The translations under genes and the position numbers were made by a program. DNA of 48,483 nt from Campylobacter sp. (GTDB lineage: Bacteria > Campylobacterota > Campylobacteria > Campylobacterales > Campylobacteraceae), in contig JAFUFY010000004.1 of NCBI GenBank assembly GCA_017469645.1, forward strand, positions 1 through 48,483. The letters are read 5' to 3'. Below are positions 1 through 8,518 of this stretch, one piece after another (within the stretch, counting starts at the first letter, position 1; every line of letters starts with the position of its first letter). Under the pieces are notes generated by a model that was given only the letters and a program-made list of their open reading frames with translations, did not search any database and was not told the origin of the DNA.

Positions 1-36
1 AGGGGGCGCTTCGCAAGTCAGCCCACTTCCCCCTTA
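1..36. other. GC-rich imperfect hairpin at window edge, unassigned
   Basis: The first 36 bases are much richer in GC than their surroundings. They can fold: AGGGGG (1-6) pairs with CCCCCT (31-36), and an inner AAGT/ACTT pair encloses CAGCCC. This could be the end of a structured RNA or a terminator from a gene outside the window. Nothing identifies it further. Confidence 0.3.
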
Positions 37-48
37 AAAAGCAATTTG

Positions 49-57
49 TGATATAAT
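49..57 (+). promoter_or_regulatory. Extended -10 promoter candidate upstream of ansB
   Basis: TGATATAAT is a perfect TATAAT -10 with an upstream TG dinucleotide, as in epsilonproteobacterial sigma-70 promoters. Transcription would begin near base 64 and leave a leader of about 120 nt before the asparaginase start. A weaker TAAAAT at 146-151 is an alternative. Confidence 0.5.
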
Positions 58-148
58 TAAATTACGAATTTTAAATAAAGATACCAAATTTGATTAAAAT
101 TACGCTATTTACACAAATTTAATACAAATTGTTAAATTTGTATGCTAA

Positions 149-1231
<1,083 letters not shown>

Positions 1232-1383
1232 ATTTCTATTAATTTAATCTCGATTGAAACGAGCCTAGCAATTCCACATATCGAACGAATTAAGGATTAA
1301 ATTTATTGCAAATTTACACGAATTTTGAATTTATTTTATAAAATTTGGTAAAATCATCGCTAAATTTGATGAAAGGATTTGCA

Positions 1384-1992
1384 ATGAATAAATTTAGAGT
1401 TTTATTTTTGGCAGCTCTTATGACTTTTTTCCTAACAGGTTGTGCTAGTAACGGTGTTGCGCGAAATTCAGGCATTATAAAATCTAGCGATCCGATTTTT
1501 ATCACAAATTTACCAGATAAAAAGCTCGTAAATGTCGCATTTACAAACACTAGCAATTTTGATTCAAATTTAACCACTGCAATTGAAGAATATCTTACAC
1601 AAGACGGATATAGCGTTGTTTCAAAAGACAAAGCAAATGTTTTAATCGAAGGAAATTTAAACTATTTTAGACGCATTGCTTATAAAGATAATAGATTTCG
1701 TCCGACTTTTGGCTTTGGATTTGGTTTTGGTAGATTTTCACGACACGCAGGATTTGGTATAGGATTTCCGTTTGGCTGGGGTTGGGACGATGATTATTAT
1801 GGTGTAACAAGCTATATTTATGACGGGCAATTAAGCCTTTTGATCAGGGTTAAAAACGGCAAAGAATTTAAAGATTACGCAACAAATTTAAACTATCAAA
1901 GCGAACCGGACGCCGGTGGTATCGCACGAGTAACCGATTCGTTTAATTACAAAGTTTATCAACAAATTTCACAATTTTTAAGTAGGCAATAA
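1384..1992 (+). CDS. TraT-like outer-membrane lipoprotein
   Basis: A 202-aa protein starting at the ATG after AAAGGA at about 1373-1379; an upstream in-frame start would put 13 residues before the signal peptide. Residues 1-20 are a lipoprotein signal with lipobox LTGC (Cys20). The middle carries a Gly/Phe/Trp-rich stretch (FGFGFGFG, then PFGWGWDDDYYG) that is probably membrane-associated. Length, the early IKSSDPIFI segment and the Gly-rich hydrophobic centre resemble TraT complement-resistance lipoproteins, which are encoded by plasmids and many chromosomes. The assignment is by resemblance, so serum resistance or surface exclusion is inference. It overlaps the next gene at TAATG, so the two are probably cotranscribed. 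Confidence 0.65.
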   Translation: MNKFRVLFLAALMTFFLTGCASNGVARNSGIIKSSDPIFITNLPDKKLVNVAFTNTSNFDSNLTTAIEEYLTQDGYSVVSKDKANVLIEGNLNYFRRIAYKDNRFRPTFGFGFGFGRFSRHAGFGIGFPFGWGWDDDYYGVTSYIYDGQLSLLIRVKNGKEFKDYATNLNYQSEPDAGGIARVTDSFNYKVYQQISQFLSRQ

Positions 1993-2462
1993 TGACAATT
2001 AAAGAAAACAAAAAATCTGCACTTTACACGCTAATTGGAGCGATTATTCTCATAGTCGCAGGAACACTTGGAACGCTAAACAACGAAGGCGGGGCTTACA
2101 TTTTTGCACTCATCGTGGGGGTTGCTTGTATAGGATTTTGCATAGCAAAACTGCTTAGTAAAAATTATATGGAAATTTATGATGACGGATTTATGATTGA
2201 ACACTCTAAAAAACAGATGAAATTCAATTTTAAGGACATTGAAGATATAGGCATAAGAACATTTCACACGACAAAAAATGTGCAGGTTTTAAATTTCAAA
2301 TTCAAAAAAAATTTTTCGTGCGAAGATAGATTTAATTTCGTTAGATTTTATAGTGAAGACGAAGCTACTTTGCCAAACATTTACGAAAAATCATTTTATG
2401 AAATTTGCGGAATTTTAAGAAATAAATTTATCGAATTTAAAGAAAAGAGCGAACAAATTTAG
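1992..2462 (+). CDS. Small inner-membrane protein of unknown function
   Basis: A 156-aa protein with two adjacent membrane helices near residues 12-32 and 36-54 and then a soluble domain of about 100 residues rich in charged and aromatic residues. Its ATG overlaps the stop of the TraT-like gene (TAATG), and its own stop lies three bases before the LysE-type exporter, so it sits in a three-gene unit. The arrangement of two TMs and a soluble tail resembles small PH-like membrane proteins, but no specific motif identifies it. Function unknown. Confidence 0.75.
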   Translation: MTIKENKKSALYTLIGAIILIVAGTLGTLNNEGGAYIFALIVGVACIGFCIAKLLSKNYMEIYDDGFMIEHSKKQMKFNFKDIEDIGIRTFHTTKNVQVLNFKFKKNFSCEDRFNFVRFYSEDEATLPNIYEKSFYEICGILRNKFIEFKEKSEQI

Positions 2463-2465
2463 CCT

Positions 2466-3083
2466 ATGTTTGTTTCGTTTTTAAATGGAGCGATTTTAAG
2501 CTTTTCCCTAATCATCGCCATCGGCGCACAAAATGTTTTTGTTTTACAACAAGGACTTATGAAAAACCATGTTTTTGTTGTTTGTTTTATCTGCTTTATT
2601 TGTGATGCGATTTTGATGGCGTGTGGGATTTTTGGTATCGGCGGAGTTTTTGCAAAAAATGAAAATTTATCATTTTGGCTTGGCGTGTGTGGCATTTTAT
2701 TTTTACTTGCTTTTGGCTTAAACGCTTTTATTTCGTCATTTCGTGGCTCAAATTTCGCTAAAATCAAAAATGCCGTTCCGCAAAAACTCTCAAAAACAGC
2801 GCTCAAAACCCTTGCCGTTACGCTTTTAAATCCGCATGTTTATTTAGATACCGTTGTTATCGTAGGCGGAATAGGAACCACGCTAAATTTGCAGGAGCGA
2901 ATTTATTTTTGGTTAGGAAGTGTTCTTGCATCTTTTATTTGGTTTTTTTCTCTCGGATACGGTGCTATGAAACTTTCAAAACTTTTTATGAACGCAAAAG
3001 CTTGGCGAATTATTGATTTTGTAGTCGGTATTTTTATGCTTTATATAGCTTTTTTGTTGATAAGATTTATATTAAAAATTTAA
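2466..3083 (+). CDS. LysE/ArgO-family amino-acid exporter
   Basis: A 205-aa hydrophobic protein with about six membrane helices. Near the N-terminus it has the family motif GAQNVFVLQQGL and in the middle LLNPHVYLDT, both typical of the LysE/ArgO branch that exports basic amino acids such as arginine or lysine. Known members prevent toxic build-up during peptide use. The gene begins three bases after the preceding stop. No LysR-type regulator such as ArgP/LysG is adjacent, so control cannot be inferred locally. Substrate is inferred from family only. Confidence 0.88.
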   Translation: MFVSFLNGAILSFSLIIAIGAQNVFVLQQGLMKNHVFVVCFICFICDAILMACGIFGIGGVFAKNENLSFWLGVCGILFLLAFGLNAFISSFRGSNFAKIKNAVPQKLSKTALKTLAVTLLNPHVYLDTVVIVGGIGTTLNLQERIYFWLGSVLASFIWFFSLGYGAMKLSKLFMNAKAWRIIDFVVGIFMLYIAFLLIRFILKI

Positions 3084-3136
3084 ATAAATTTAGATAAAAT
3101 GAAGATTTTAATTTTGAATTTAAAAAGGATAAAAAA

Positions 3137-3715
3137 ATGCGATTATCTGTCAAAAACGGCACTAAAATCGATACCGTCGTCAAAAAAATAAAAAAAATGC
3201 TCGAAGATGAATATAAAGACGGGGTTTTGACATCAGGAATTAACATTTACATAGGTAGCGATACATGCAATGTTTATGATTGCGAAATTCAAAACAACAT
3301 ACAAGAAGCCTACGCCTATGCAAGGGGTAAATTTCGTAACGAAATGCTAACTTTTTTTGAGAATCATCTAAATTTAGACCTTGCAAAAGAGATAGAAAAA
3401 TATAACACAAAATACAGAAAACACCTAGAACAAGGGCAAACCATGTTAGCCATGAAATACAAAGAGCTACTAGAAGATACAAAAAAAATGCAAGAGCAAA
3501 TTCCGTTTTACAGACAGCTATATGCCATGGTGATGACAACCGGTAAAAAAAGCACAATTCATCTTAAAGTCGCTGAAATCGGTAGAAAATGGGTAATAAT
3601 CAGAGCTTATCAAGAATTTGACCTTGAAAACGGAGAGAAAATTTACTACGCAAATAAAAAAATATATGATAAAATCGATGAAAATTTTGGAAATCGATAT
3701 AAATTCGCAATTTAA
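3137..3715 (+). CDS. Conserved hypothetical soluble protein
   Basis: A 192-aa protein, unrecognised. It has no signal peptide or membrane segment. Residues 70-125 are strongly charged and helical (many Lys/Glu, QGQTMLAMKYKELLEDTKKMQEQ), probably a short coiled coil between two more compact ends; two Cys lie near residues 45 and 50. The ATG at 3137 follows AAAAAGGA. A -10-like TAAAAT at 3095-3100 suggests its own promoter. It lies 21 bp before carboxynorspermidine synthase and may be cotranscribed with it, but no functional link is evident. Confidence 0.7.
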   Translation: MRLSVKNGTKIDTVVKKIKKMLEDEYKDGVLTSGINIYIGSDTCNVYDCEIQNNIQEAYAYARGKFRNEMLTFFENHLNLDLAKEIEKYNTKYRKHLEQGQTMLAMKYKELLEDTKKMQEQIPFYRQLYAMVMTTGKKSTIHLKVAEIGRKWVIIRAYQEFDLENGEKIYYANKKIYDKIDENFGNRYKFAI

Positions 3716-3736
3716 ATTTGATAAAAGGAAAACAAA

Positions 3737-4951
3737 ATGAGCCATATTTTGATTATCGGAGCAGGTGGAGTAAGCCGCGTAGCAACCGTGAAATGTGCGA
3801 TGAATTCTCAGGTTTTTACAAAAATCACACTAGCAAGTAGAACCAAAAGCAAATGCGATGAGATTGCTAAATTTATAAAAGAGCGCCTTGGCGTAGAGAT
3901 CGCAACAGCTAAAATCGATGCCGATGATACCGAAGCTGTGGCAAAATTTGCAAAAGAAATCGGAGCAGATTTGCTTTTAAATGTGGCTTTGCCGTATCAG
4001 GATCTCACACTAATGGACGCTTGTTTGAAAGCTGGTATCCCATATATCGATACCGCAAACTACGAGCACCCAGACACCGCACACTTTGAATACAAACTTC
4101 AATGGGCGAAAAATGACGATTTTAAAAATGCTAAAATTCCAGCTTTGCTTGGAAGCGGATTTGATCCGGGCGTTACAAATGTATTTTGCGCCTATGCACA
4201 GCAAAATTTATTCGATGAAATAAATGAGATTGATATACTTGATTGCAACGCAGGAGACCACGGATACGCGTTTGCGACAAATTTTAACCCAGAAATTAAT
4301 TTGCGTGAAGTCTCAGCTAACGGTCGCTACTGGGAAAATGGCTCGTGGATCACCACAAAACCGCTTGAAATAATGATGAAATGGGACTATCCAAAAGTCG
4401 GCGTGAAAGATAGCTATTTGCTTTACCACGAAGAAATGGAAAGTTTGGTTAAAAATATCAAAGGCTTAAAGCGAATTCGCTTTTTTATGACCTTTGGGCA
4501 AAGCTATCTTACGCACATGCGTTGCCTAGAAAATGTCGGCATGCTTCGCATTGACGAAGTTGAGCATAACGGCATGAAAATTGTGCCGATTCAATTCCTA
4601 AAAACACTTTTGCCTGACCCAGCAAGTTTAGGACCACGCACCAAAGGCAAAACAAATATCGGCTGCGTGATAAAAGGTTTTAAAGGCGGCAAACCACGAA
4701 AAGTTTATATTTACAATGTCTGCGACCACGAAGAGTGCTACGCAGAGACTGGCGCACAGGCTGTCAGCTACACAACTGGCGTTCCAGCTATGATAGGCTC
4801 GATGATGATAGCAACTGGCAAATGGAGCGGAAAAGGCGTATTTAATATGGAAGAATTTGATGCCAAACCATTTATGGACGAGCTAAATAAACAAGGACTT
4901 CCTTGGGAAATCATCGAAATGAATCCAGACGAGAGCAGGGTTGTAGAGTAA
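3737..4951 (+). CDS. Carboxynorspermidine/carboxyspermidine synthase (saccharopine dehydrogenase family)
   Basis: A 404-aa enzyme with an N-terminal Rossmann fold (IIGAGGVSRVA near residues 5-15). The fold and overall sequence match the saccharopine-dehydrogenase-like carboxy(nor)spermidine synthases, which reductively condense aspartate semialdehyde with a diamine. With the matching decarboxylase this makes spermidine by the alternative pathway used in campylobacters and vibrios instead of SpeD/SpeE. The conserved GSGFDPGVTN and the TGVPAMIG segment near the C-terminus are intact. The RBS AAAGGA precedes the ATG. The decarboxylase gene is not in this window. A hairpin follows the stop. Confidence 0.88.
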   Translation: MSHILIIGAGGVSRVATVKCAMNSQVFTKITLASRTKSKCDEIAKFIKERLGVEIATAKIDADDTEAVAKFAKEIGADLLLNVALPYQDLTLMDACLKAGIPYIDTANYEHPDTAHFEYKLQWAKNDDFKNAKIPALLGSGFDPGVTNVFCAYAQQNLFDEINEIDILDCNAGDHGYAFATNFNPEINLREVSANGRYWENGSWITTKPLEIMMKWDYPKVGVKDSYLLYHEEMESLVKNIKGLKRIRFFMTFGQSYLTHMRCLENVGMLRIDEVEHNGMKIVPIQFLKTLLPDPASLGPRTKGKTNIGCVIKGFKGGKPRKVYIYNVCDHEECYAETGAQAVSYTTGVPAMIGSMMIATGKWSGKGVFNMEEFDAKPFMDELNKQGLPWEIIEMNPDESRVVE

Positions 4952-4958
4952 ATTTATG

Positions 4959-4981
4959 AGTGGAATTTTCTAAATTCCACT
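4959..4981 (+). terminator. Hairpin after carboxynorspermidine synthase
   Basis: AGTGGAATTT and AAATTCCACT form a perfect 10-bp stem with a 3-nt loop, eight bases after the stop codon. The downstream T run is weak, so termination efficiency is uncertain. Confidence 0.55.
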
Positions 4982-5003
4982 GAATTTATAGACAAAATTC
5001 GGC

Positions 5004-5039
5004 AAATTCAGCAAATTTAAAGCCGAATTTGCTGAATTT
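5004..5039 (+). terminator. Second hairpin, 14-bp stem
   Basis: AAATTCAGCAAATT (5004-5017) and AATTTGCTGAATTT (5026-5039) pair perfectly around an 8-nt loop. It stands between carboxynorspermidine synthase and the next small gene, and covers an otherwise possible TTG start at 5029, which argues for the later start of that gene. Confidence 0.55.
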
Positions 5040-5061
5040 TAAATTTAAAAAAGGACTAAAT

Positions 5062-5343
5062 TTGCCCTACGAATCGACACTTTGGACTAAATTTCTTGTA
5101 TATTTGCAAGGCTTAATTTTTACCTATAATCCCTATTTTGAAATTTTTTTAGTTCTATTTTTTGTGATTTTTTGGATTAGTTTTGTTTTTGGCGTGATTA
5201 AATTTAAAAAATTTCGCAAATTAGGCGAACAGACATTAAAATATAAATTCATTATCGCCGTTTGCGGAATTTTATTTCTCTTTGGTATTTTTATATATTT
5301 TTCCTGCTATTTTGCGATGTGGGCTGCATATATGGGAGTGTAA
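5062..5343 (+). CDS. Small hydrophobic membrane protein, unknown
   Basis: About 93 aa from a TTG start at 5062, preferred because AAAAAGGA lies about eight bases upstream, whereas the in-frame TTG at 5029 falls inside a hairpin. Two to three membrane helices fill the protein (around FLVLFFVIFWISFVFG and FIIAVCGILFLFGIFIYF). No motif is recognisable. It may be a real small membrane protein, but the non-ATG start and short length keep confidence moderate. Confidence 0.5.
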   Translation: MPYESTLWTKFLVYLQGLIFTYNPYFEIFLVLFFVIFWISFVFGVIKFKKFRKLGEQTLKYKFIIAVCGILFLFGIFIYFSCYFAMWAAYMGV

Positions 5344-5506
5344 AACTTCCACTTAAAACATAGTAAAAAAATCTAATTTGCGAATTTGCTAAATTTAATG
5401 TTATTTAATAAAATTTATATTTTTATTAAATTTTTATTTAATTTTTGATACTATTTCAAAACAATTAAAAAATCCCATAAATTTTTACTTAAAACAAGGA
5501 TAGCAA

Positions 5507-5776
5507 ATGAAAAAACTATTTCTACTTTTAACTGCATTGTTTTTGGCAAGTTCATTAAGCGCTGAAAATTCAGACAATCAAATTGCTCTTTTTAACATGG
5601 CAACAGACGATTTGCGCGGTATTGATGTCGATGACACAAAATGTCGAGATGCGATACTAAATTTTTATAGCGTTGTCGCCAAAAAAGGCGAACAAAATGC
5701 CGAAGTTGTAAAAGAATATAAAGAGTGTATGGCTAAAAAACAAACTAGCGAAGAAATTACAGAAGCTAAAAAATAA
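5507..5776 (+). CDS. Small secreted periplasmic protein, unknown
   Basis: An 89-aa protein with a clear Sec signal peptide (residues 1-19, ending LSA) and a mature part of about 70 residues with two Cys (TKC and KEC) that could form one disulfide. An RBS (AAGGA) precedes the ATG and a strong terminator follows. It is predicted helical and highly charged at its C-terminus. Function is not recognisable. Its neighbours are unrelated; it appears monocistronic. Confidence 0.7.
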   Translation: MKKLFLLLTALFLASSLSAENSDNQIALFNMATDDLRGIDVDDTKCRDAILNFYSVVAKKGEQNAEVVKEYKECMAKKQTSEEITEAKK

Positions 5777-5780
5777 ATTC

Positions 5781-5816
5781 GTAAATTTGCCAAATCTCTC
5801 GATTTGGCAAATTTAC
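5781..5816. terminator. Bidirectional terminator between convergent genes
   Basis: GTAAATTTGCCAAAT (5781-5795) and ATTTGGCAAATTTAC (5802-5816) form a perfect 15-bp stem with a 6-nt loop, between the + strand secreted protein and the minus-strand broken binding protein. It could serve both strands. Confidence 0.75.
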
Positions 5817-5853
5817 ATTAAAACTTGCTCAAAAACTCAAAAAACCCACTTTA

Positions 5854-6675
5854 TCAATATAATAACACTCTATACAAATCATCAAGCAACAAATGCTTTC
5901 TATCGACAGTTCCTTTATAAAACGCTTCAAAAGTATCATTATAGACATCTTTGAAAAAATTTGTCGCACTTAGCTCGATGATTGTGTCATTTACCACTTT
6001 AAGCAAGTCCGTATTTCCCTTAACAACTCCCGCACAAACATAATCCAACCCGCCTATGCTTTTAACGCCCATTTCAAGATCATCATTGTTAAGTGGAACG
6101 GCGGCATTAAGGATATTTGTATGTATATAACCATCGCCTTCATTATCGGCTAATGCCTGACCGCACTCTTTAACGCTATCGCAATACACGACTTCAAGTC
6201 CGTATTTTTAGGCATTTATTTGTAGCCAATCATCACTTGTAGTGGCTTTGGTTACTAACATTCGCTTACCGCTTAAATCTTTTATATTTTCGATTCTATC
6301 TGTTTTGCGAGTAATAACTGCTTGTGTGTTTGATAGATACGGCGTAGAAAAATCAACCTTTTTCGCCCGTTCAGGTGTTTTTGTAAAGTTTGCCACGGCA
6401 ATGTCGATTTCGCCACTTTCTAACATAGGAATTCTATCTTTTGCATTTAAAACTACAAATTCGACTTCGCCATCTTTACCTACAAGTTTTTTAGCGATTT
6501 CTTTGGCTAAGGAAACCTCAAAACCTTCGCTTATTCCATTTTCATCTTGGTTTGAAAATGGCGGAAGTTTTGCTCTTATACCTATTTTTACTTTTTTAGA
6601 AGCCTTAATTTCTTGCAATGATGCAGAAAAAACAAATGAAGACAAAACAAATAAACAAAGAAGAAATCTTTTCAT
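5854..6675 (-). pseudogene. Amino-acid ABC transporter substrate-binding protein, interrupted by an in-frame stop
   Basis: Reading from 6675 down, this is a SBP_bac_3 family periplasmic binding protein: signal peptide (FSSFVFSA-type), then KVGIRAKLPPF-like lobe 1 with EGFEVSLAKEIAKKL and the lobe-2 start ENIKDLSGKRMLVTK. After about 155 codons (ending WLQINA) a TAA at 6208-6210 stops translation. The same frame continues without any frameshift for about 110 codons (KYGLEVVYCDSVKECGQ to the natural end at 5854), completing the usual length of about 273 residues. One nonsense change therefore accounts for the damage. A good promoter and AAGGAG RBS remain. It may be a recent pseudogene or a sequencing error; readthrough is less likely. 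Confidence 0.85.
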
Positions 6676-6721
6676 AACAAGCTCCTTGCTTAAATTGTGA
6701 TATGTTACTTTGAGCTTTGAA

Positions 6722-6727
6722 ATTATA
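6722..6727 (-). promoter_or_regulatory. -10 box for the interrupted binding-protein gene
   Basis: On the minus strand TATAAT lies about 46 bases before the ATG at 6675, and AAGGAG precedes that ATG at normal spacing. Expression signals therefore look intact although the reading frame is broken. Confidence 0.6.
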
Positions 6728-6855
6728 GCAGAAAAAACAAAAAAAAAACGATTTTTTTATTTTTTAGAAAATAACGAATTTTACGGGTCTTGAAAATATA
6801 CAAAAATAGGATAAAAAATATATTAATAAAAAAATTTCTAAAATGTTGCGTTACA

Positions 6856-7470
6856 TTATAAAAAATATTTAAACAGCATATATAAAATATGTTTGGTTAA
6901 TACTAACCCCTTTGTTCTGTGCGAAATTTTAAGCTTTATTTCAAGCGGCAACTCGCCGATGGTTTGTGAAAATCCATTTGGAATAAACATAAAATCATAC
7001 CCAAAGCCATGCTCTCCCCTTTCTTCGTTTATCACTTTTCCGTGCATAAATCCGTGTGCGCTAAATTCGCCAAATTTACTCACAACGGCGATACAGGCAG
7101 TGTAAAATGCCCTACTTTGGCTCAAATTTAGCGAATTTAGTTCGCTAATTACCTTTGCGCGGTTAGTTGCGTCAGTGGCGTTTTCGCCGCTATAACGAGC
7201 CGAAAAAATCCCCGGTCGCCATGACAAGGCTTCCACGCTGATACCGCTATCATCGCTTAGCACGACAAATTCATCTTGCAAATTTTTCTCTTTTAGTTTT
7301 TCAAAAACTGCCCTTGCCTTTATCAAAGCATTTTCTTTAAAAGTTTTTCCATCTTCGACAATCTCAAACGGCTCTAAAACTTCATTTAACGCATAAATTT
7401 CAAATTCATTGTAAAATTCTTTTATCTCTTTGACTTTTCCGTGATTTCCCGTTGCAAGTAAAATTTTCAT
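6856..7470 (-). CDS. rdgB: RdgB/HAM1 non-canonical purine NTP pyrophosphatase
   Basis: A 204-aa enzyme that hydrolyses dITP, ITP and XTP to monophosphates and so keeps deaminated purines out of nucleic acids. The N-terminal LATGNHGKVKEI, the central LSDDSGISVEAL and RPGIFSARYSGE, and the C-terminal SHRTKG match the Ham1 family. Two family positions deviate: GYDFMF where GYDPxF is usual, and SHRTKGL where SHRxKA is usual, though the overall fold should be kept. AAGGG precedes the ATG at 7470. It is divergent from the binding protein at 7630 across a 160-bp region that contains a 28-bp palindrome. Confidence 0.92.
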   Translation of the reverse strand: MKILLATGNHGKVKEIKEFYNEFEIYALNEVLEPFEIVEDGKTFKENALIKARAVFEKLKEKNLQDEFVVLSDDSGISVEALSWRPGIFSARYSGENATDATNRAKVISELNSLNLSQSRAFYTACIAVVSKFGEFSAHGFMHGKVINEERGEHGFGYDFMFIPNGFSQTIGELPLEIKLKISHRTKGLVLTKHILYMLFKYFL

Positions 7471-7485
7471 TTCTACCCTTTTATT

Positions 7486-7513
7486 AAATTTTGGTAGAAT
7501 TCTACCAAAATTT
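7486..7513. promoter_or_regulatory. Perfect 28-bp palindrome between divergent genes
   Basis: AAATTTTGGTAGAA (7486-7499) is followed directly by its exact reverse complement TTCTACCAAAATTT (7500-7513) with no spacer. It lies 16 bp upstream of rdgB and upstream of the promoter of the binding-protein gene at 7630. The absence of a loop fits a dimeric-regulator operator better than a terminator. Confidence 0.5.
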
Positions 7514-7578
7514 GTAATTTTTTCATCAAATTTACTAAATTTGGGGCAAAAATTATATATATTTTTAAATAATAGTGG

Positions 7579-7584
7579 TATAAT
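7579..7584 (+). promoter_or_regulatory. -10 box for binding protein at 7630
   Basis: TATAAT in the context AGTGGTATAAT, about 46 bp before the ATG. The same 11-base context recurs before the paralogue at 8519, which suggests the promoter was duplicated with the gene or is under common control. Confidence 0.7.
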
Positions 7585-7629
7585 GCTAATTCAGACAAAA
7601 ATTAACTTAAAGAATGCGAGGTGCTTAAA

Positions 7630-8400
7630 ATGAAAAAAGTTTTATTTTTACTTACACTCGGGATTTTTCTAAGTGCAGATCCTATAAAGATCGCAATGGA
7701 TAACCTATATCCTCCGTTTGAATATCCCGACAGTAGTGGCAAAACAATCGGATTTGATGTCGATCTTGCGGCAGAACTTGCGAAACGAGTAGGTTTTCAA
7801 TATGAAATAATAAAACTAGATTATGACAGTATTTGTAAAGCAATAAATGAAAAAAAAGTAGATATAGGAATTTCTGCTTTTGGAGACGATGAAGCCACAG
7901 CTGCTTGTGATCATGGAGTCTCATACTTTGAAAGCGAACTTCTTTTTGTAAAAGATAAAAGTCGAAACGATATAAATTCGCTCGAAGATTTAAACGGCAA
8001 GAAAGTAGCTTATGATTCTAATAGTGCTTTAAAAGATGCTATTATAAATCTAGGCGGAAAACCTGTTCCAAAAAAATCAGGAACCTTTATTGCTACGCTT
8101 TTGTTGCTTCATGAAGGAAAAGTTGATAGTGTAGTTATAGATAGTTGTAATGCACCTGTCCTGAAAGGAAATTTATCATTTTTAACACCTGCTGATAAAA
8201 ATAGATTAGATTTAATTAGTGGCGGATTGGGTAATTTTACAATTTATCACGAACAACCAGGTGACGATTCCGAAACTTTCGTCATTTTTCCAAAAGACGG
8301 TAGTCAGGAAGATTTAAAAAATAAAATAAATGACGCAATCGTGCAAATGCGAAATGATGGAACTATACAAAATCTACTTAATAAATACGGTTTGAAATAA
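7630..8400 (+). CDS. Periplasmic amino-acid-binding protein (SBP_bac_3), copy 1
   Basis: 256 aa from the ATG at 7630, preceded by GAGG; an in-frame GTG at 7621 is less likely. The signal peptide MKKVLFLLTLGIFLSA has no lipobox, so the protein should be free in the periplasm. Lobe 1 begins KIAMDNLYPPFEYPD and continues GFDVDLAAELAKRVG, as in polar/basic amino-acid-binding proteins; lobe 2 starts SLEDLNGKKVAYDS. A Cys pair (SICKAIN and AACDHG) is shared with the next gene and probably forms a disulfide, typical of arginine/lysine/ornithine-type binding proteins. No permease or ATPase gene lies near it. Substrate unassigned. Confidence 0.88.
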   Translation: MKKVLFLLTLGIFLSADPIKIAMDNLYPPFEYPDSSGKTIGFDVDLAAELAKRVGFQYEIIKLDYDSICKAINEKKVDIGISAFGDDEATAACDHGVSYFESELLFVKDKSRNDINSLEDLNGKKVAYDSNSALKDAIINLGGKPVPKKSGTFIATLLLLHEGKVDSVVIDSCNAPVLKGNLSFLTPADKNRLDLISGGLGNFTIYHEQPGDDSETFVIFPKDGSQEDLKNKINDAIVQMRNDGTIQNLLNKYGLK

Positions 8401-8402
8401 TT

Positions 8403-8429
8403 GAATTTGCCGAAAAATTCGGCAAATTC
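8403..8429 (+). terminator. Intrinsic terminator after binding protein copy 1
   Basis: GAATTTGCCGAA (8403-8414) pairs perfectly with TTCGGCAAATTC (8418-8429) around an AAA loop, immediately after the stop codon. The two binding-protein genes are therefore probably separate transcripts. Confidence 0.75.
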
Positions 8430-8478
8430 GTTGAATTTAAATTTAAAAATTTATTGCAAAAATTCATTAAAAAAGTGG

Positions 8479-8484
8479 TATAAT
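8479..8484 (+). promoter_or_regulatory. -10 box for binding protein at 8519
   Basis: TATAAT in the context AGTGGTATAAT, identical to the box before the paralogue at 7630. It lies 35 bp before the ATG, with an AAGGAT RBS between. Confidence 0.7.
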
Positions 8485-8518
8485 TTAAACCTGTAAAATC
8501 AATATAAGGATAAGAATT

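Noticed and set aside
5854..6189. A separate small gene starting inside the broken binding-protein frame
   Set aside because: It is the in-frame continuation of the same gene after one stop codon, and has no RBS of its own.
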